Virus record (IMG/VR): IMGVR_UViG_3300028030_000009
Location: 1 to 64,000 of that record
DNA from: a virus
DNA length: 64,000 bases
Direction: 5' to 3' (one strand)
Position numbers and translations under genes: made by a program. Positions 21,576 through 29,897 of this stretch are shown in pieces (the stretch's first letter is position 1; every line of letters starts with the position of its first letter). The notes below the pieces were generated by a model. It was not told where the DNA came from and searched no databases. It saw nothing but the letters and a program-made list of their open reading frames with translations.

Positions 21576-22436
21576 TTACTCCTTTGGGAATTGAGTGTAA
21601 TACCCCTCGATGTCCTCCTTGATTACACTTTCTTCATCCTCTAGGTATGAATCTGGTTCAACATCAAAGCTGATTTTCATGTGCTCAATGAACTCTTCAA
21701 AATCTTCTTCGTTCAAGCCAAGCGAGACAAGCCTATTTTTTACCTGTGTCATCTTGTCACCAACATCGTCCTTTTGCAAGGCAGTATTCTCGCTGCTCTT
21801 GCTCTGAGACAAATCTTCGGTTACGTCGAAAGGGGGCTCTTCGCCGACCTCCTCATCAGTAGAAACATCTTCTTTTTCGCTCATTCCAACAGCATTCGCA
21901 ACGCACGAACCAGCGTCGATGACATCTTCTTGTTCATTATGCTCCTCCTGATTTGCCATTGGCTTCTCTGGCTTAGTCAAGTGTTCCTCCTCACAAGAAC
22001 TACTTTCCGACTGAGTGTCAACCTCTTTGTCTTCTTTTTTTTCGTTGGCGGCTTCGCTCTTGTTCTTTCGCTTTCTTCGAACAGGCTTTTTGCCTTCGGC
22101 AACAATAATCTCTTTTGCATCGTCAAGTGTCATTGGAACATACTCGCTAATAGTTCCGTTCTTGATTGCTTCCTCGGCTTCAGCCTTATCGACAACGACT
22201 GGGTCTCCAAAAGCTTTGGCCAGCACAAACTTGACTTCCCCTGAAATAAGCTTGTCGTACCATTTTGGAAGGCTTTTGCATACCCATCCTTCTTCCATCA
22301 GGTCTTTCATTTCCATAGGCTTTTTTGACTTCTTGTTTACGACGGCACCGTTAAGTAGTACGAACTCTGATTTTCCGTGAATAAGAATATCGCATTCTCC
22401 AGCAATAAGTTTTTCTACAGCGCTAAGCTTTGTCAT
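21576..22436 (-). CDS. Unknown acidic protein with duplicated N-terminal module
   Basis: 286 aa from ATG at 22436 (AGGGG upstream; overlaps the upstream stop by 4 nt). Two similar short modules occupy residues about 6-55 (KLIAGECDILIHGK...) and 57-105 (KLISGEVKFVLAKA...). A basic patch VRRKRKNK follows near 120, then a long acidic, Ser/Glu-rich disordered stretch to about 240 and a helical C-terminus. No catalytic motif. It may be a protein-protein adaptor. Unknown role. Confidence 0.78.
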   Translation of the reverse strand: MTKLSAVEKLIAGECDILIHGKSEFVLLNGAVVNKKSKKPMEMKDLMEEGWVCKSLPKWYDKLISGEVKFVLAKAFGDPVVVDKAEAEEAIKNGTISEYVPMTLDDAKEIIVAEGKKPVRRKRKNKSEAANEKKEDKEVDTQSESSSCEEEHLTKPEKPMANQEEHNEQEDVIDAGSCVANAVGMSEKEDVSTDEEVGEEPPFDVTEDLSQSKSSENTALQKDDVGDKMTQVKNRLVSLGLNEEDFEEFIEHMKISFDVEPDSYLEDEESVIKEDIEGYYTQFPKE

Positions 22437-22903
22437 CTTTTCCCCTTTTCTGTTATTTTTTTGTTTTTGTTGCAAATGCAATCGCTAGGCTTTGCGTCTG
22501 CGCATATTTGCGCACTGCATATATATCTTACAAGCCTATTTGCAAACCTAAGAGAGCCGAAATTGTCTGACGTGTTCCACATCATATTTTTCAGCTCGAC
22601 CATATGCCTCTTGCTTGCGTTTGTCTCTTCAAACTCACACCCGTAAACTGTAAGCATTGTAAGAAGAACCACACCTACGTTTATGTTGTCAATTGCAATA
22701 CCTGCTTCGGCAGATGCAAACTTGATTGCTTCTTTGGCAAAAGCAACACACTGCGTTGGCTCACCCACAGACGAATTCACCTCTTCAAGAACATCTTTTT
22801 TAAGAGCCTTGAACAGCGCCTTCTTCACTCTTTTGGCACTTCCATCTGGAGCGTTTATCGCATCAACAAGCATAAACGCAGCCGCAGACATCATGAACTT
22901 CAT
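22433..22903 (-). CDS. Unknown 156-aa protein downstream of ssb
   Basis: 156 aa, helical, with a hydrophobic N-terminus (MSAAAFMLVDAI) and a second hydrophobic helix (NVGVVLLTMLTVYG). The C-terminal part has four Cys (ICSAQICADAKPSDCICN). No strong ribosome site: it starts 2 nt after the SSB stop and may depend on translational coupling. No family recognised. Confidence 0.7.
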   Translation of the reverse strand: MKFMMSAAAFMLVDAINAPDGSAKRVKKALFKALKKDVLEEVNSSVGEPTQCVAFAKEAIKFASAEAGIAIDNINVGVVLLTMLTVYGCEFEETNASKRHMVELKNMMWNTSDNFGSLRFANRLVRYICSAQICADAKPSDCICNKNKKITEKGKR

Positions 22904-22905
22904 GG

Positions 22906-23364
22906 TTAAAACGGAATTTCTTCTTCGTCTATATCGATTTCTGGATACTCAGGCTCGGCTGGCTGCTGGCTCTGTTGTTGCTGCTGTGGTTGGCTGCGTC
23001 CTCCATAGCCAGAGCTGCCACCTGTGCCACCGGAAGAATCTTTGCATGAAAGCATCTTGAACTCAGACACAACAATTGTGTGCTTTGAGCGCTTTGTGCC
23101 ATCGTTTGCAGTCCATTGGTCCTGATTTAGTCTACCAGAAATAAGAATCCGTGACCCCTTGCTGAGGTATTGGTTTGCTACCTCTGCGTTTCTTCCAAAA
23201 AACGTAATGTCAATGAATGTAGTTTCCTCCTTCTGTGTACCAGTGTTGTCTTTCCACTTTCTAGTCATGGCAATTGCTGAGTTTCCGATTGCGGTTCCGC
23301 TTGGTGTGTACTTGATTTCTACATCTCTTGTTAGATTTCCCATACCTATGAATTGGTTGAACAT
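22906..23364 (-). CDS. ssb: Single-stranded DNA-binding protein
   Basis: 152 aa, bacterial-type SSB. OB fold residues 1-105: MFNQFIGMGNLTRDVEIKYT, the FIDITFFGRNAEVANQYLSKG block, GRLNQDQW and a HTIVVSEFKML strand. A Gly/Gln-rich linker (Q5SQQ) follows and an acidic tip ending DEEEIPF, the signal by which SSBs recruit partner proteins. It coats single-stranded DNA during replication. An EEIPF end is of the Gram-negative style. Strong GGAGG site, with promoter TGGTATACT 29 nt upstream of the ATG. Confidence 0.96.
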   Translation of the reverse strand: MFNQFIGMGNLTRDVEIKYTPSGTAIGNSAIAMTRKWKDNTGTQKEETTFIDITFFGRNAEVANQYLSKGSRILISGRLNQDQWTANDGTKRSKHTIVVSEFKMLSCKDSSGGTGGSSGYGGRSQPQQQQQSQQPAEPEYPEIDIDEEEIPF

Positions 23365-23392
23365 ATTATTTTACCTCCTTAGTTGGATTGAG

Positions 23393-23401
23393 AGTATACC
23401 A
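23393..23401 (-). promoter_or_regulatory. Extended -10 promoter of ssb
   Basis: TGGTATACT on the minus strand, 29 nt upstream of the ssb start. Same TGn extension as the rightward promoters. Confidence 0.6.
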
Positions 23402-23425
23402 TATTTTACCTACGATAGGCAAACT

Positions 23426-23680
23426 TTACGGCAATTTCTCAATTTTTTTCACGTCATCTTTTTCGAATTGGTTGTCCGACGTTGCAATGATTGCATCATC
23501 ACCTATTTCCCCATTTGCCCATTTGGTTGCCGTATCAAAGTCCTTAAATAAGTAAAAACTAACCCCCTTATAATTGTATTCCGCTGGGCCTCCAGGCCAA
23601 ATCTCTTCAACCGTAATATTTGGCCGAATATACAAAACCTTCAGCTCATCAGTCTTCGTAGAAGTCGAACAGTGTTGCAT
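23426..23680 (-). CDS. Unknown 84-aa protein
   Basis: Start taken at ATG 23680 (GGAG 6 nt upstream; a GTG just before it is also possible). Overlaps the previous gene by about 30 nt. Contains YNYKGVSFYLFKDFDTATKW and ends in charged residues. Small alpha/beta protein; no family recognised. Confidence 0.68.
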   Translation of the reverse strand: MQHCSTSTKTDELKVLYIRPNITVEEIWPGGPAEYNYKGVSFYLFKDFDTATKWANGEIGDDAIIATSDNQFEKDDVKKIEKLP

Positions 23681-24047
23681 CACCTTCTCCTTTTTTGCAT
23701 TTTGATATTACAAGCTTTGCCTCTTTACTTTTCGCCCCATGCTGCAGAACAGCAGCGTAGAACTCTCGCTGGCATTTGTCGGAAAACTTTACCGCAACTT
23801 CTCGTATTGTCTTTATGCCAACAAGCTTCTTCTCAAGGCACAATTCCTTAACGACAGGAGTCTCATTTATTGCGATATCCTCAAGGTCCTCAAGGATATC
23901 CTTTACGCTCCTGATTCCCCTTGTTACGACCATCTTAAACAAGATAGCCTTCCATTCTGGCGGGACAAGTAGTCCATTTATGTCTGCAGCAATCCTTTGC
24001 AGTCGAAGCTGTTCGTGGTGCAGCTCCCTATTAAGATTATCTTCCAT
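23649..24047 (-). CDS. Unknown helical 132-aa protein
   Basis: All-helical, charged protein (NRELHHEQLRLQRIAADING; VKDILEDLEDIAINETPVV). Perfect GGAGG ribosome site. No family recognised; overlaps the next gene's start. Confidence 0.72.
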   Translation of the reverse strand: MEDNLNRELHHEQLRLQRIAADINGLLVPPEWKAILFKMVVTRGIRSVKDILEDLEDIAINETPVVKELCLEKKLVGIKTIREVAVKFSDKCQREFYAAVLQHGAKSKEAKLVISKCKKGEGDATLFDFYED

Positions 24048-24061
24048 TGTTGTTCCTCCTT

Positions 24062-25660
24062 TTACAATAATTGGTGTTTTGCCGATTGTCTCTTTATTGC
24101 ATGGATTACTGCACGCTTTACAAAGCTGGAGTTTTCCATTGCAAGTAGCACGTCTCCACGAACTCCACCGATTCTGCTTCTATCAATCCCGTGCTTGCGG
24201 GTAAACTCAAGCGTCCCTGGCATACAGTTTCCACTCTCTACGCTATCGTCTATTCCAACGAATACGTGTGAAGCTCTTCGCATAAGCGCAGACTCTTCCT
24301 TTTTTTGCTTAGCCCGATTCTCAAGCTTCTTCTTGATTGTGTCGTAAAAGTCCTTAGGGCTTGACGAAAGTAGTTCTGCAAGCTCGAAGTGATATTCTTC
24401 ATCTTCGCATTTTACCGCAAACCTCTCTGCCGACAACGTTCCAAGGACAGGCGTTCTAACTAGCGAGCATCCGTCCTCCTCTGCCAGCTTTTTGATTATC
24501 TGCAGGTGCTTATATCTTCCAAAGATAACCAAGCTTTCGTCAGTATTGTCATAAATCAGTTTTTCAACAGCGTCCCTAACGGCATCCTCTGCGTCAATTG
24601 TGTACGACTCTATATTGTCCGCTATTGCCCGTTCAAGCTCATAAGAATCTTCGAACATTTTCCGCAAGGCCAACGGAGCTCCATTTTCTGCATCAAAGGC
24701 ATACCTTTCTGTCTCTCCAGCCACATCAAGAGAGTTTTTCGTGTCAATCAGAATCTCAACAGCTTTTTCTTGGGCCTTCTTGTCCTCAATGATATAGTAG
24801 ATATAGATAGGGTCTTCCTCTATTTCCCTCTCCCCGTCATCGTCGTATACCCACGAGATATATACCTCTTCCATTATGACGCTAAAGCCGACATACCAGT
24901 CCTTGCCTTTTCTTGCATAAATAGCGAGTCTCTCTTCGGTGTCGATGCTTTTGATTTCATCAATCATACAGTCAACGCCGCCAAGCTGCCAGAAATCATC
25001 AAGCACGCTCTCTGTTGCATTATAGACTCTGCCATCAACATATTCGGTGAACTCGCACGATTCATTAGTAACAAGTGAGTCGCCATAGAACAGATGATAG
25101 TCTCCGTCCCACTCGTTCTTGAAATACCCTGTACATTCCGGGTCGTCATAATCAGAATCCAATACATCCAACAGGCGCATCTGATTTCCTGCGGCTGTCT
25201 CCGCAAAGTGCATTGCATCAACAATCATCTCCTGCTGGCCGTCGAAATCTGTATCATACTCTCCGAAATCAAACTCTCCGAGATACTGAGGGACGCCACG
25301 AAAAGAAATATCATACAACTTATCAATGATTTCGTAAATCTTTTCTTCTGAGTCAAACTTGCCCAAAGAAGTTTCAAAGCTGTCGTATCCAAAATCATAG
25401 CTCTTGATTTTTTCGTCTTCCTCTACTGTCATAGAAGATACATACACATCTTTTCCGAGCCTATATGATGCCAGGAATTTCTTTATTCTATCTACAGCCT
25501 CTTCAGAATAGTCGTCCTCCTTGTGGTACTCGCTTTTTACTCTGAAATATGCCGGATAGATATCCTTGGTAGCGTATAGGTCAACAGCCTTATCGTTTCC
25601 ATTGTCACGAACAACAAACACCTCACCAAGATTTGAAATCTTTACCTCTCTATCAGTCAT
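24062..25660 (-). CDS. Large acidic unknown protein with DSxxxGNC motif
   Basis: 532 aa from ATG at 25660 (GGAGG upstream; an upstream in-frame ATG lacks a ribosome site). The N-terminal 420 residues are acidic and Tyr-rich with no known domain (for example DPIYIYYIIEDKKAQEKAVE). The C-terminal 70 residues contain DDSVESGNCMPGTLEFTRKH, a pattern (DSxxxGNCxxGTxxFxxKH) that I have seen at the C-termini of other phage and bacterial proteins, followed by VLLAM and KRAVIHAIKRQ. Function unknown. Overlaps the upstream gene by 8 nt. Confidence 0.8.
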   Translation of the reverse strand: MTDREVKISNLGEVFVVRDNGNDKAVDLYATKDIYPAYFRVKSEYHKEDDYSEEAVDRIKKFLASYRLGKDVYVSSMTVEEDEKIKSYDFGYDSFETSLGKFDSEEKIYEIIDKLYDISFRGVPQYLGEFDFGEYDTDFDGQQEMIVDAMHFAETAAGNQMRLLDVLDSDYDDPECTGYFKNEWDGDYHLFYGDSLVTNESCEFTEYVDGRVYNATESVLDDFWQLGGVDCMIDEIKSIDTEERLAIYARKGKDWYVGFSVIMEEVYISWVYDDDGEREIEEDPIYIYYIIEDKKAQEKAVEILIDTKNSLDVAGETERYAFDAENGAPLALRKMFEDSYELERAIADNIESYTIDAEDAVRDAVEKLIYDNTDESLVIFGRYKHLQIIKKLAEEDGCSLVRTPVLGTLSAERFAVKCEDEEYHFELAELLSSSPKDFYDTIKKKLENRAKQKKEESALMRRASHVFVGIDDSVESGNCMPGTLEFTRKHGIDRSRIGGVRGDVLLAMENSSFVKRAVIHAIKRQSAKHQLL

Positions 25661-26105
25661 TTTCTCCTCCGCAATCAATATCGTCAGGCAGAAGCTCTTT
25701 GGCTTCTTCACAGCTAATGCCAAATGTTTTTACTACTTTGTGTTCGACATCGATAAACCCATTTTCCTTCAGCCTCTTAACAACCTTATCAATATGGTGT
25801 TTTGCTGCCTCTGGAAATACCAAAGAAATCTTTTGGTCGGTAAGCTTGTTGACTCCGTCCTGCTTTACAAGCTTTGCCTCTTCCATGATATAGACAAGAT
25901 TGCTCTCGTCATCAACCCAATAGATATCTTCATCAAACGCATCTCTTGTAGAAAAGCTGTTTGCCAGATTTGCGATATGCTTAATACCGCTATCTCCATA
26001 TCCGAATCGCCTAATGTTTACGAGTATCCCATCTTCTCCGATGTGCATCATTCCATTCAGCCATCTCCCGTAGTAGTCATACGAATCCTCAACCAAAATA
26101 TACAT
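25653..26105 (-). CDS. Unknown 150-aa protein
   Basis: Start at ATG 26105, which overlaps the upstream TAA and has GGAGG 7 nt before it. Begins MYILVEDSYDYYGRWLNGMM; the C-terminal half (KHHIDKVVKRLKENGFIDVE) is helical and may be a small DNA- or protein-binding fold. No family recognised. Confidence 0.72.
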   Translation of the reverse strand: MYILVEDSYDYYGRWLNGMMHIGEDGILVNIRRFGYGDSGIKHIANLANSFSTRDAFDEDIYWVDDESNLVYIMEEAKLVKQDGVNKLTDQKISLVFPEAAKHHIDKVVKRLKENGFIDVEHKVVKTFGISCEEAKELLPDDIDCGGEND

Positions 26106-26599
26106 TACAAATCCTCCATGCATGCTTCTTCGTCAGTTATGTTCTTAAACTTTGCAGCACAATCAGTGCATAGCACCTCGCCCTTCAGTCCAGAATCTTC
26201 GATTATTTTCTCACGACCCGCTGAAATATCCGATGTTTTTACAAACGCTGATGTAATCTTTCTGCATAGGCTACATTGTGCCTCATTTGTGTTGTCATCA
26301 GCTGGATTGACAACCGGATATGTGAGGCTTGGAACATCACTCCAGTCAACAAGAGCAAGGTCTGTATACCCAACAACATTTTCAAGATGTTTCAAAAGCG
26401 AGCCATGGCAATCAATTGCCGATTTTGTTGGGATTGTCTTGTCTCTGACAAACTCCCATGACGCAGCACTATGTTGCCCGACAAACTCATATGCCGTGAT
26501 AAAGCTAGAGCTTTCGTCATATTTGTCGTCAACAAAAATCGCCATAACATCACCCTTCAGCGGCTCCTCAATGTTTCTCACAAATAGCACACGTGTCAT
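26105..26599 (-). CDS. Zinc-ribbon protein (164 aa)
   Basis: Start at ATG 26599 with AAGGAG upstream. Residues 1-100 form an alpha/beta domain. The C-terminal part has two CxxC pairs (C109/C112 in CSLC and C144/C147 in CTDC), a zinc ribbon. Overlaps both neighbours by 1-4 nt. Unknown role; nucleic-acid or protein binding is likely. Confidence 0.75.
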   Translation of the reverse strand: MTRVLFVRNIEEPLKGDVMAIFVDDKYDESSSFITAYEFVGQHSAASWEFVRDKTIPTKSAIDCHGSLLKHLENVVGYTDLALVDWSDVPSLTYPVVNPADDNTNEAQCSLCRKITSAFVKTSDISAGREKIIEDSGLKGEVLCTDCAAKFKNITDEEACMEDL

Positions 26600-27447
26600 T
26601 CTTTCTCCTTGTTTTTCAGTTTGTATGTTTTTCTGATTACCTCTTTGCCTTTTCCCTTCCAGTAAGGGTCTATCCATTTCGGCTTATGTATGCCTTCTTT
26701 GGAATACCACTGGTTTCTCCAGTGTCCTCGCACAATCCACGCCTTCGAATAATTTTTGGATTGCCCTTCTATAATTTCCGTATTTTCCGTATGTGCTTCC
26801 ATAGAGAGGGTAATGATTCTCTCTACATGCTTTGGTATTGCACGCTTTTTAGACGCCTTAACTCTTCGTGTCTTCTCGACGATTCGGCTCCTGTCGTTTT
26901 TGAACAGTGAGATGTACATGATTGCCGATAGGACTTTGTAGTACAATGCGTTCATTTCAGGATTTTTTACATTGGCTGTTGCATCGCCAAATGTCTTTGC
27001 TTCATAACTCGTATAGATAGTGTGGAGGCCGTCTTGCTCTTTCACGCACACAACGATGCCGTCATTAGGAATAACACCTTCTCTCTTCGCCTCTTCTGCC
27101 CAGTCTCCACGAAAGTCTCTAAGACGACCAACGAGCACTGTCTTGTTGTCTATGCTCATACTGAACGCTCTAAACGGCAGCTTAATGTCAGATGGCTTTA
27201 GCTTCTCGATTGTTTTTGCTGAGATGTCGCTACCCCAGTCTTCCTCATTTGCAATAACAAGTACATTCCCGCTCTTCTCAATAAGCGTTATTAGCTTTGC
27301 TGCTACAATGAGTGAGAAAATGTAGGCGGCTGAATCACCAAGCATGCTTTCGGCTACCGCGCTCATATCAGACACCGCCATTTCCTCGTCCATGCGGAAC
27401 ACGTTAAGCAAGGGAGCCGGTACGATTTTGTACATCGGATTAGCCAT
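26596..27447 (-). CDS. Unknown protein with RGHWR...WIxPYxKG C-terminus
   Basis: 283 aa. N-terminal 200 residues are alpha/beta with no known motif (IFSLIVAAKLITLIEKSGN near 43). The C-terminal block (AWIVRGHWRNQWYSKEG, then KPKWIDPYWKG) matches a pattern I know from uncharacterised phage and plasmid proteins, in which RGHWR and WIxPYxKG are invariant. The function of that domain is not established as far as I know. Overlaps neighbours on both sides by a few nt. Confidence 0.78.
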   Translation of the reverse strand: MANPMYKIVPAPLLNVFRMDEEMAVSDMSAVAESMLGDSAAYIFSLIVAAKLITLIEKSGNVLVIANEEDWGSDISAKTIEKLKPSDIKLPFRAFSMSIDNKTVLVGRLRDFRGDWAEEAKREGVIPNDGIVVCVKEQDGLHTIYTSYEAKTFGDATANVKNPEMNALYYKVLSAIMYISLFKNDRSRIVEKTRRVKASKKRAIPKHVERIITLSMEAHTENTEIIEGQSKNYSKAWIVRGHWRNQWYSKEGIHKPKWIDPYWKGKGKEVIRKTYKLKNKEKE

Positions 27448-27703
27448 CGCCGCCTACCTTTACGCGCTCAAGCATGCCATCCGTTTCTTTGTTGACAAAC
27501 TCAATCAGCTCCTCGCGAGATGCGAACAGAAGGCTCTCTTTTCTTTCGTAACCCATATCGTCGTCATCCACGACATAGTAACTTATGCTTGGGCGACCAT
27601 CCTTGATGTTTATGTTCACGGATTCCACTCTTACCACATCATACCCATAGGCGGTAATTGTGATAACAACATCGCCTGTGTTGTATTTTGTTTCTATTTT
27701 CAT
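27440..27703 (-). CDS. Unknown 87-aa beta-rich protein
   Basis: MKIETKYNTGDVVITITAYG followed by alternating strands and a final helix (FASREELIEFVNKETDG). The start GDVV-type motif resembles small SH3-like beta barrels, but this is only a resemblance. GGGGG-type ribosome site. Overlaps next gene by 8 nt. Confidence 0.7.
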   Translation of the reverse strand: MKIETKYNTGDVVITITAYGYDVVRVESVNINIKDGRPSISYYVVDDDDMGYERKESLLFASREELIEFVNKETDGMLERVKVGGDG

Positions 27704-28176
27704 TACTTTCCCCCTATTCTTGAAAGTCGAATGTCCTCGGCTACACGCCTCGTGACACCTAACACATAATTAAGGTCTGCCGGGTTGATTTGAATGTCTT
27801 CTATCATCCCTCGAAACTCATTAAAGTACCGATGCCGCCGACCGGAATCACTGCCAAGCCAATTCGCGAACATAATAGCAGAGTCCATAAGAAGATTTTC
27901 AAGCCCATGCTTATCTATGAATGCGTTGACAGAGCCTCCTCCATGATGAACCCAGTAATGTTCCTTGGAGCTAATGCAGCACACGAAATAGTCATTATGC
28001 CTAATTCTGCTCTTTGGTAGCCAGTGATGAACCTCCTCTCCTCCGTTAAACGGCATCCACTCATTATGAAGCCAAGCAATGTAGTCTTTTATTATCAAGG
28101 TGCCCTTCTTCATCTCCTTGTTTTTTATTCTTTTTTCTTTTGCTCTTTCGAGCCTTAGCCTAATATCATTGTCCAT
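27703..28176 (-). CDS. HNH-like putative nuclease
   Basis: 157 aa. Basic helical N-terminus, then H50-H51 (VHHWLPKSRI), N61-D62 (RHNDYFVCC) and H73/H77 (KEHYWVHHG), which match the spacing of a beta-beta-alpha-metal (HNH) fold as found in DUF968/Rap-type phage nucleases. No CxxC zinc pairs. It may be a recombination or structure-specific nuclease. AGGA ribosome site; ends at the next start. Confidence 0.68.
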   Translation of the reverse strand: MDNDIRLRLERAKEKRIKNKEMKKGTLIIKDYIAWLHNEWMPFNGGEEVHHWLPKSRIRHNDYFVCCISSKEHYWVHHGGGSVNAFIDKHGLENLLMDSAIMFANWLGSDSGRRHRYFNEFRGMIEDIQINPADLNYVLGVTRRVAEDIRLSRIGGK

Positions 28177-28564
28177 CTGCCGTCCTAATCCATATAAGTG
28201 TGTTGACTCTCTCTATAACTGAGCGCACAAAATCTGCATGTTGGTTCTTTATCGGTCTTCCGTCAACCTTTCTTCCAACATCTGTCGATGCTTCAGTTTC
28301 ATAGTACATAGAGAGGGCAGCACGGATAACTCTCAGCTCTTCAACTCCGACATCGAGAGTATTCTTCCCAAAAACATCAGAGTGCACAGTTGCCTCAATC
28401 TCTCTTGCAAGGCTGTCTCCAACAACTTTTGCAATATCTATTGACGATGCAGTCGCCTCCTGTTGACTGATAGCCCTTTCTGCCTTAACACAATAAGAGG
28501 CGGATACTATATCGAACACGCCGTCTTTTTTGTGATGCAGAACTACTTTATCACGCACAGACAT
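28166..28564 (-). CDS. Unknown 132-aa protein
   Basis: Start placed at ATG 28564 (MSVRDKVVLHHKKDG), with GAGG 9 nt upstream. Helical protein, Ala/Val rich, ending ERVNTLIWIRTADGQ. No family recognised; overlaps both neighbours by 11-14 nt. Confidence 0.7.
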   Translation of the reverse strand: MSVRDKVVLHHKKDGVFDIVSASYCVKAERAISQQEATASSIDIAKVVGDSLAREIEATVHSDVFGKNTLDVGVEELRVIRAALSMYYETEASTDVGRKVDGRPIKNQHADFVRSVIERVNTLIWIRTADGQ

Positions 28565-28775
28565 CTTTCGCATCCTCAAACTTTTTCTTTAGCCACGCGT
28601 ATTGGCTAGAATCATAGTCTTCGCAGCTAATCTCTCCGCTATCGACAAGGTCTACTGGCTCCTCTTCTTCGTACAGGACTGGCCCTGAGCATTCGTCATC
28701 TGCACCTTCTTCAACCTCAACAATTCTATATACCCTATAAACTCTTTCTTCCCACGAAACAACAACCTTTTTCAT
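28551..28775 (-). CDS. Small DpnD/PcfM-style protein
   Basis: 74 aa beginning MKKVVVSWEERVYRVYRIVE, strongly acidic afterwards. Beta-beta-alpha layout similar to several other small proteins in this region. GGAGG site before ATG. Function unknown. Confidence 0.68.
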   Translation of the reverse strand: MKKVVVSWEERVYRVYRIVEVEEGADDECSGPVLYEEEEPVDLVDSGEISCEDYDSSQYAWLKKKFEDAKDVCA

Positions 28776-29071
28776 TGAAAACCTCCAGAATAACGCTCTT
28801 CAATTTCCTCAAGCAACCTGTCGTCGCTATACCCAATAGTCACCCTATCTGCCCCCCAGTACCCTCTCACAAAATCTTTATCAACAAAGATGTTTGGCCC
28901 TCCAAATGAGCACAGGACCTCAAAGTCAACAACATCTCCATAAGAGGGCGAGAAACATACCTTTTCCACAGAAAGTTGCTGGTCTAACCATTCCTGGATA
29001 TCGGTCTCTTCGTTTTCTAGCTCATCAGCGATTGACTCACACATTCGCTTTAATTCCTCTTTTGTGTCCAT
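28772..29071 (-). CDS. Unknown 99-aa acidic protein
   Basis: Start at ATG 29071 (MDTKEELKRM; GGAGG 8 nt upstream). Helical acidic N-terminus, then a mixed part with DFEVLCSFGGPNIFVDKDFV. No family recognised. Confidence 0.68.
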   Translation of the reverse strand: MDTKEELKRMCESIADELENEETDIQEWLDQQLSVEKVCFSPSYGDVVDFEVLCSFGGPNIFVDKDFVRGYWGADRVTIGYSDDRLLEEIEERYSGGFQ

Positions 29072-29084
29072 TATGTCGTCCTCC

Positions 29085-29279
29085 TTAGGCATCAAAATAT
29101 TCTTGGCAAGACTGGACGAGCTCCTCGTCACCGCTTTCTGTATTGTATATGTCTACTGACACACCAATGTCGTTGTGTTTTACGACAATCCGAATATTCC
29201 CAGAAGAGATAAGAATTGAATCGTCCTCTTCTGTGGAAACGTCAAGCACGCAAAGTTCCTTGTCTTCTTTTACAACCAT
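29085..29279 (-). CDS. Unknown 64-aa protein
   Basis: Small acidic beta-rich protein (SGNIRIVVKHNDIGVSVDIY). Good AAAGGAG ribosome site. No family recognised. Confidence 0.65.
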   Translation of the reverse strand: MVVKEDKELCVLDVSTEEDDSILISSGNIRIVVKHNDIGVSVDIYNTESGDEELVQSCQEYFDA

Positions 29280-29290
29280 TTCATTCTCCT

Positions 29291-29557
29291 TTATTCAATT
29301 ACATGATTAAAAGTAAACACACAGCCGTCCTCATCTGTTGTCAACAAGCACATGTGCAAACTATCAAATCCTAGCCTTCCAACATCAATTTCTGTTTTGA
29401 TGTATTTCAGGCACTCTTCACATATGTCCTCAATGACTGTCCAGGAGCCAATCTCATCGCGTATATACTGTGATGCTTTCTCGGATACACTAAAGATTGC
29501 TCCGTCAGTCTCATCTCTTCCACACTCATCCATATCGCATACCCTAATACAACTCAT
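29291..29557 (-). CDS. Small Cys-rich zinc-binding type protein
   Basis: 88 aa with C7-x4-C12 (CDMDEC) and C46-x2-C49 (CEEC), a spacing suited to one structural zinc. Acidic, ending in a beta hairpin (CVFTFNHVIE). Function unknown. Confidence 0.65.
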   Translation of the reverse strand: MSCIRVCDMDECGRDETDGAIFSVSEKASQYIRDEIGSWTVIEDICEECLKYIKTEIDVGRLGFDSLHMCLLTTDEDGCVFTFNHVIE

Positions 29558-29577
29558 GCTTTATCCTTTCCGCATTA

Positions 29578-29845
29578 TCAATCTTCGCAATACATGATTA
29601 CGTAGTCAAGAGGTGTTGGGTCTCCTTTTAGGTTCAGGCTATTCCAAACCTCAACCATATTCTCAACATCCTCCACCGCAAAAATAAGTTCCTCTCCATA
29701 ATCCTCGCCGTCATCACCAATCTTAATGTATGATGAGTATGGGCCCTTTTTTTGACGACAAGAACTCCTTCAATTCGTTCCACTCAAGTCCTGTAAGGCT
29801 ATAATCAACAAACTCCACAAGACTTCCTATTTTTTTATCACTCAT
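29578..29845 (-). pseudogene. Small gene split by +1 shift at an A7 run
   Basis: From ATG at 29845 the frame reads MSDKKIGSLVEFVDYSL to FLSSKKGPILIIH and stops at 29723. The next frame, entered by a +1 shift at the AAAAAAAGGG run (about 29746-29755), continues without a break as GPYSSYIKIGDDGEDYGEEL and ends YVIMYCED at 29578. The joined product would be about 89 acidic residues. It may be a sequencing/assembly indel, a true inactivation, or a programmed +1 shift. The ribosome site is weak. Confidence 0.6.
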
Positions 29846-29869
29846 GACTTCTGCCGTTGTGTTTTTGTT

Positions 29870-29878
29870 TGTTATAAT
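29870..29878 (+). promoter_or_regulatory. Extended -10 promoter for 29898
   Basis: TGTTATAAT, 19 nt before the ATG at 29898, inside a 50-bp divergent gap. Directs the isolated plus-strand gene. Confidence 0.7.
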
Positions 29879-29897
29879 TCTAAAAAAAAGGATATTT

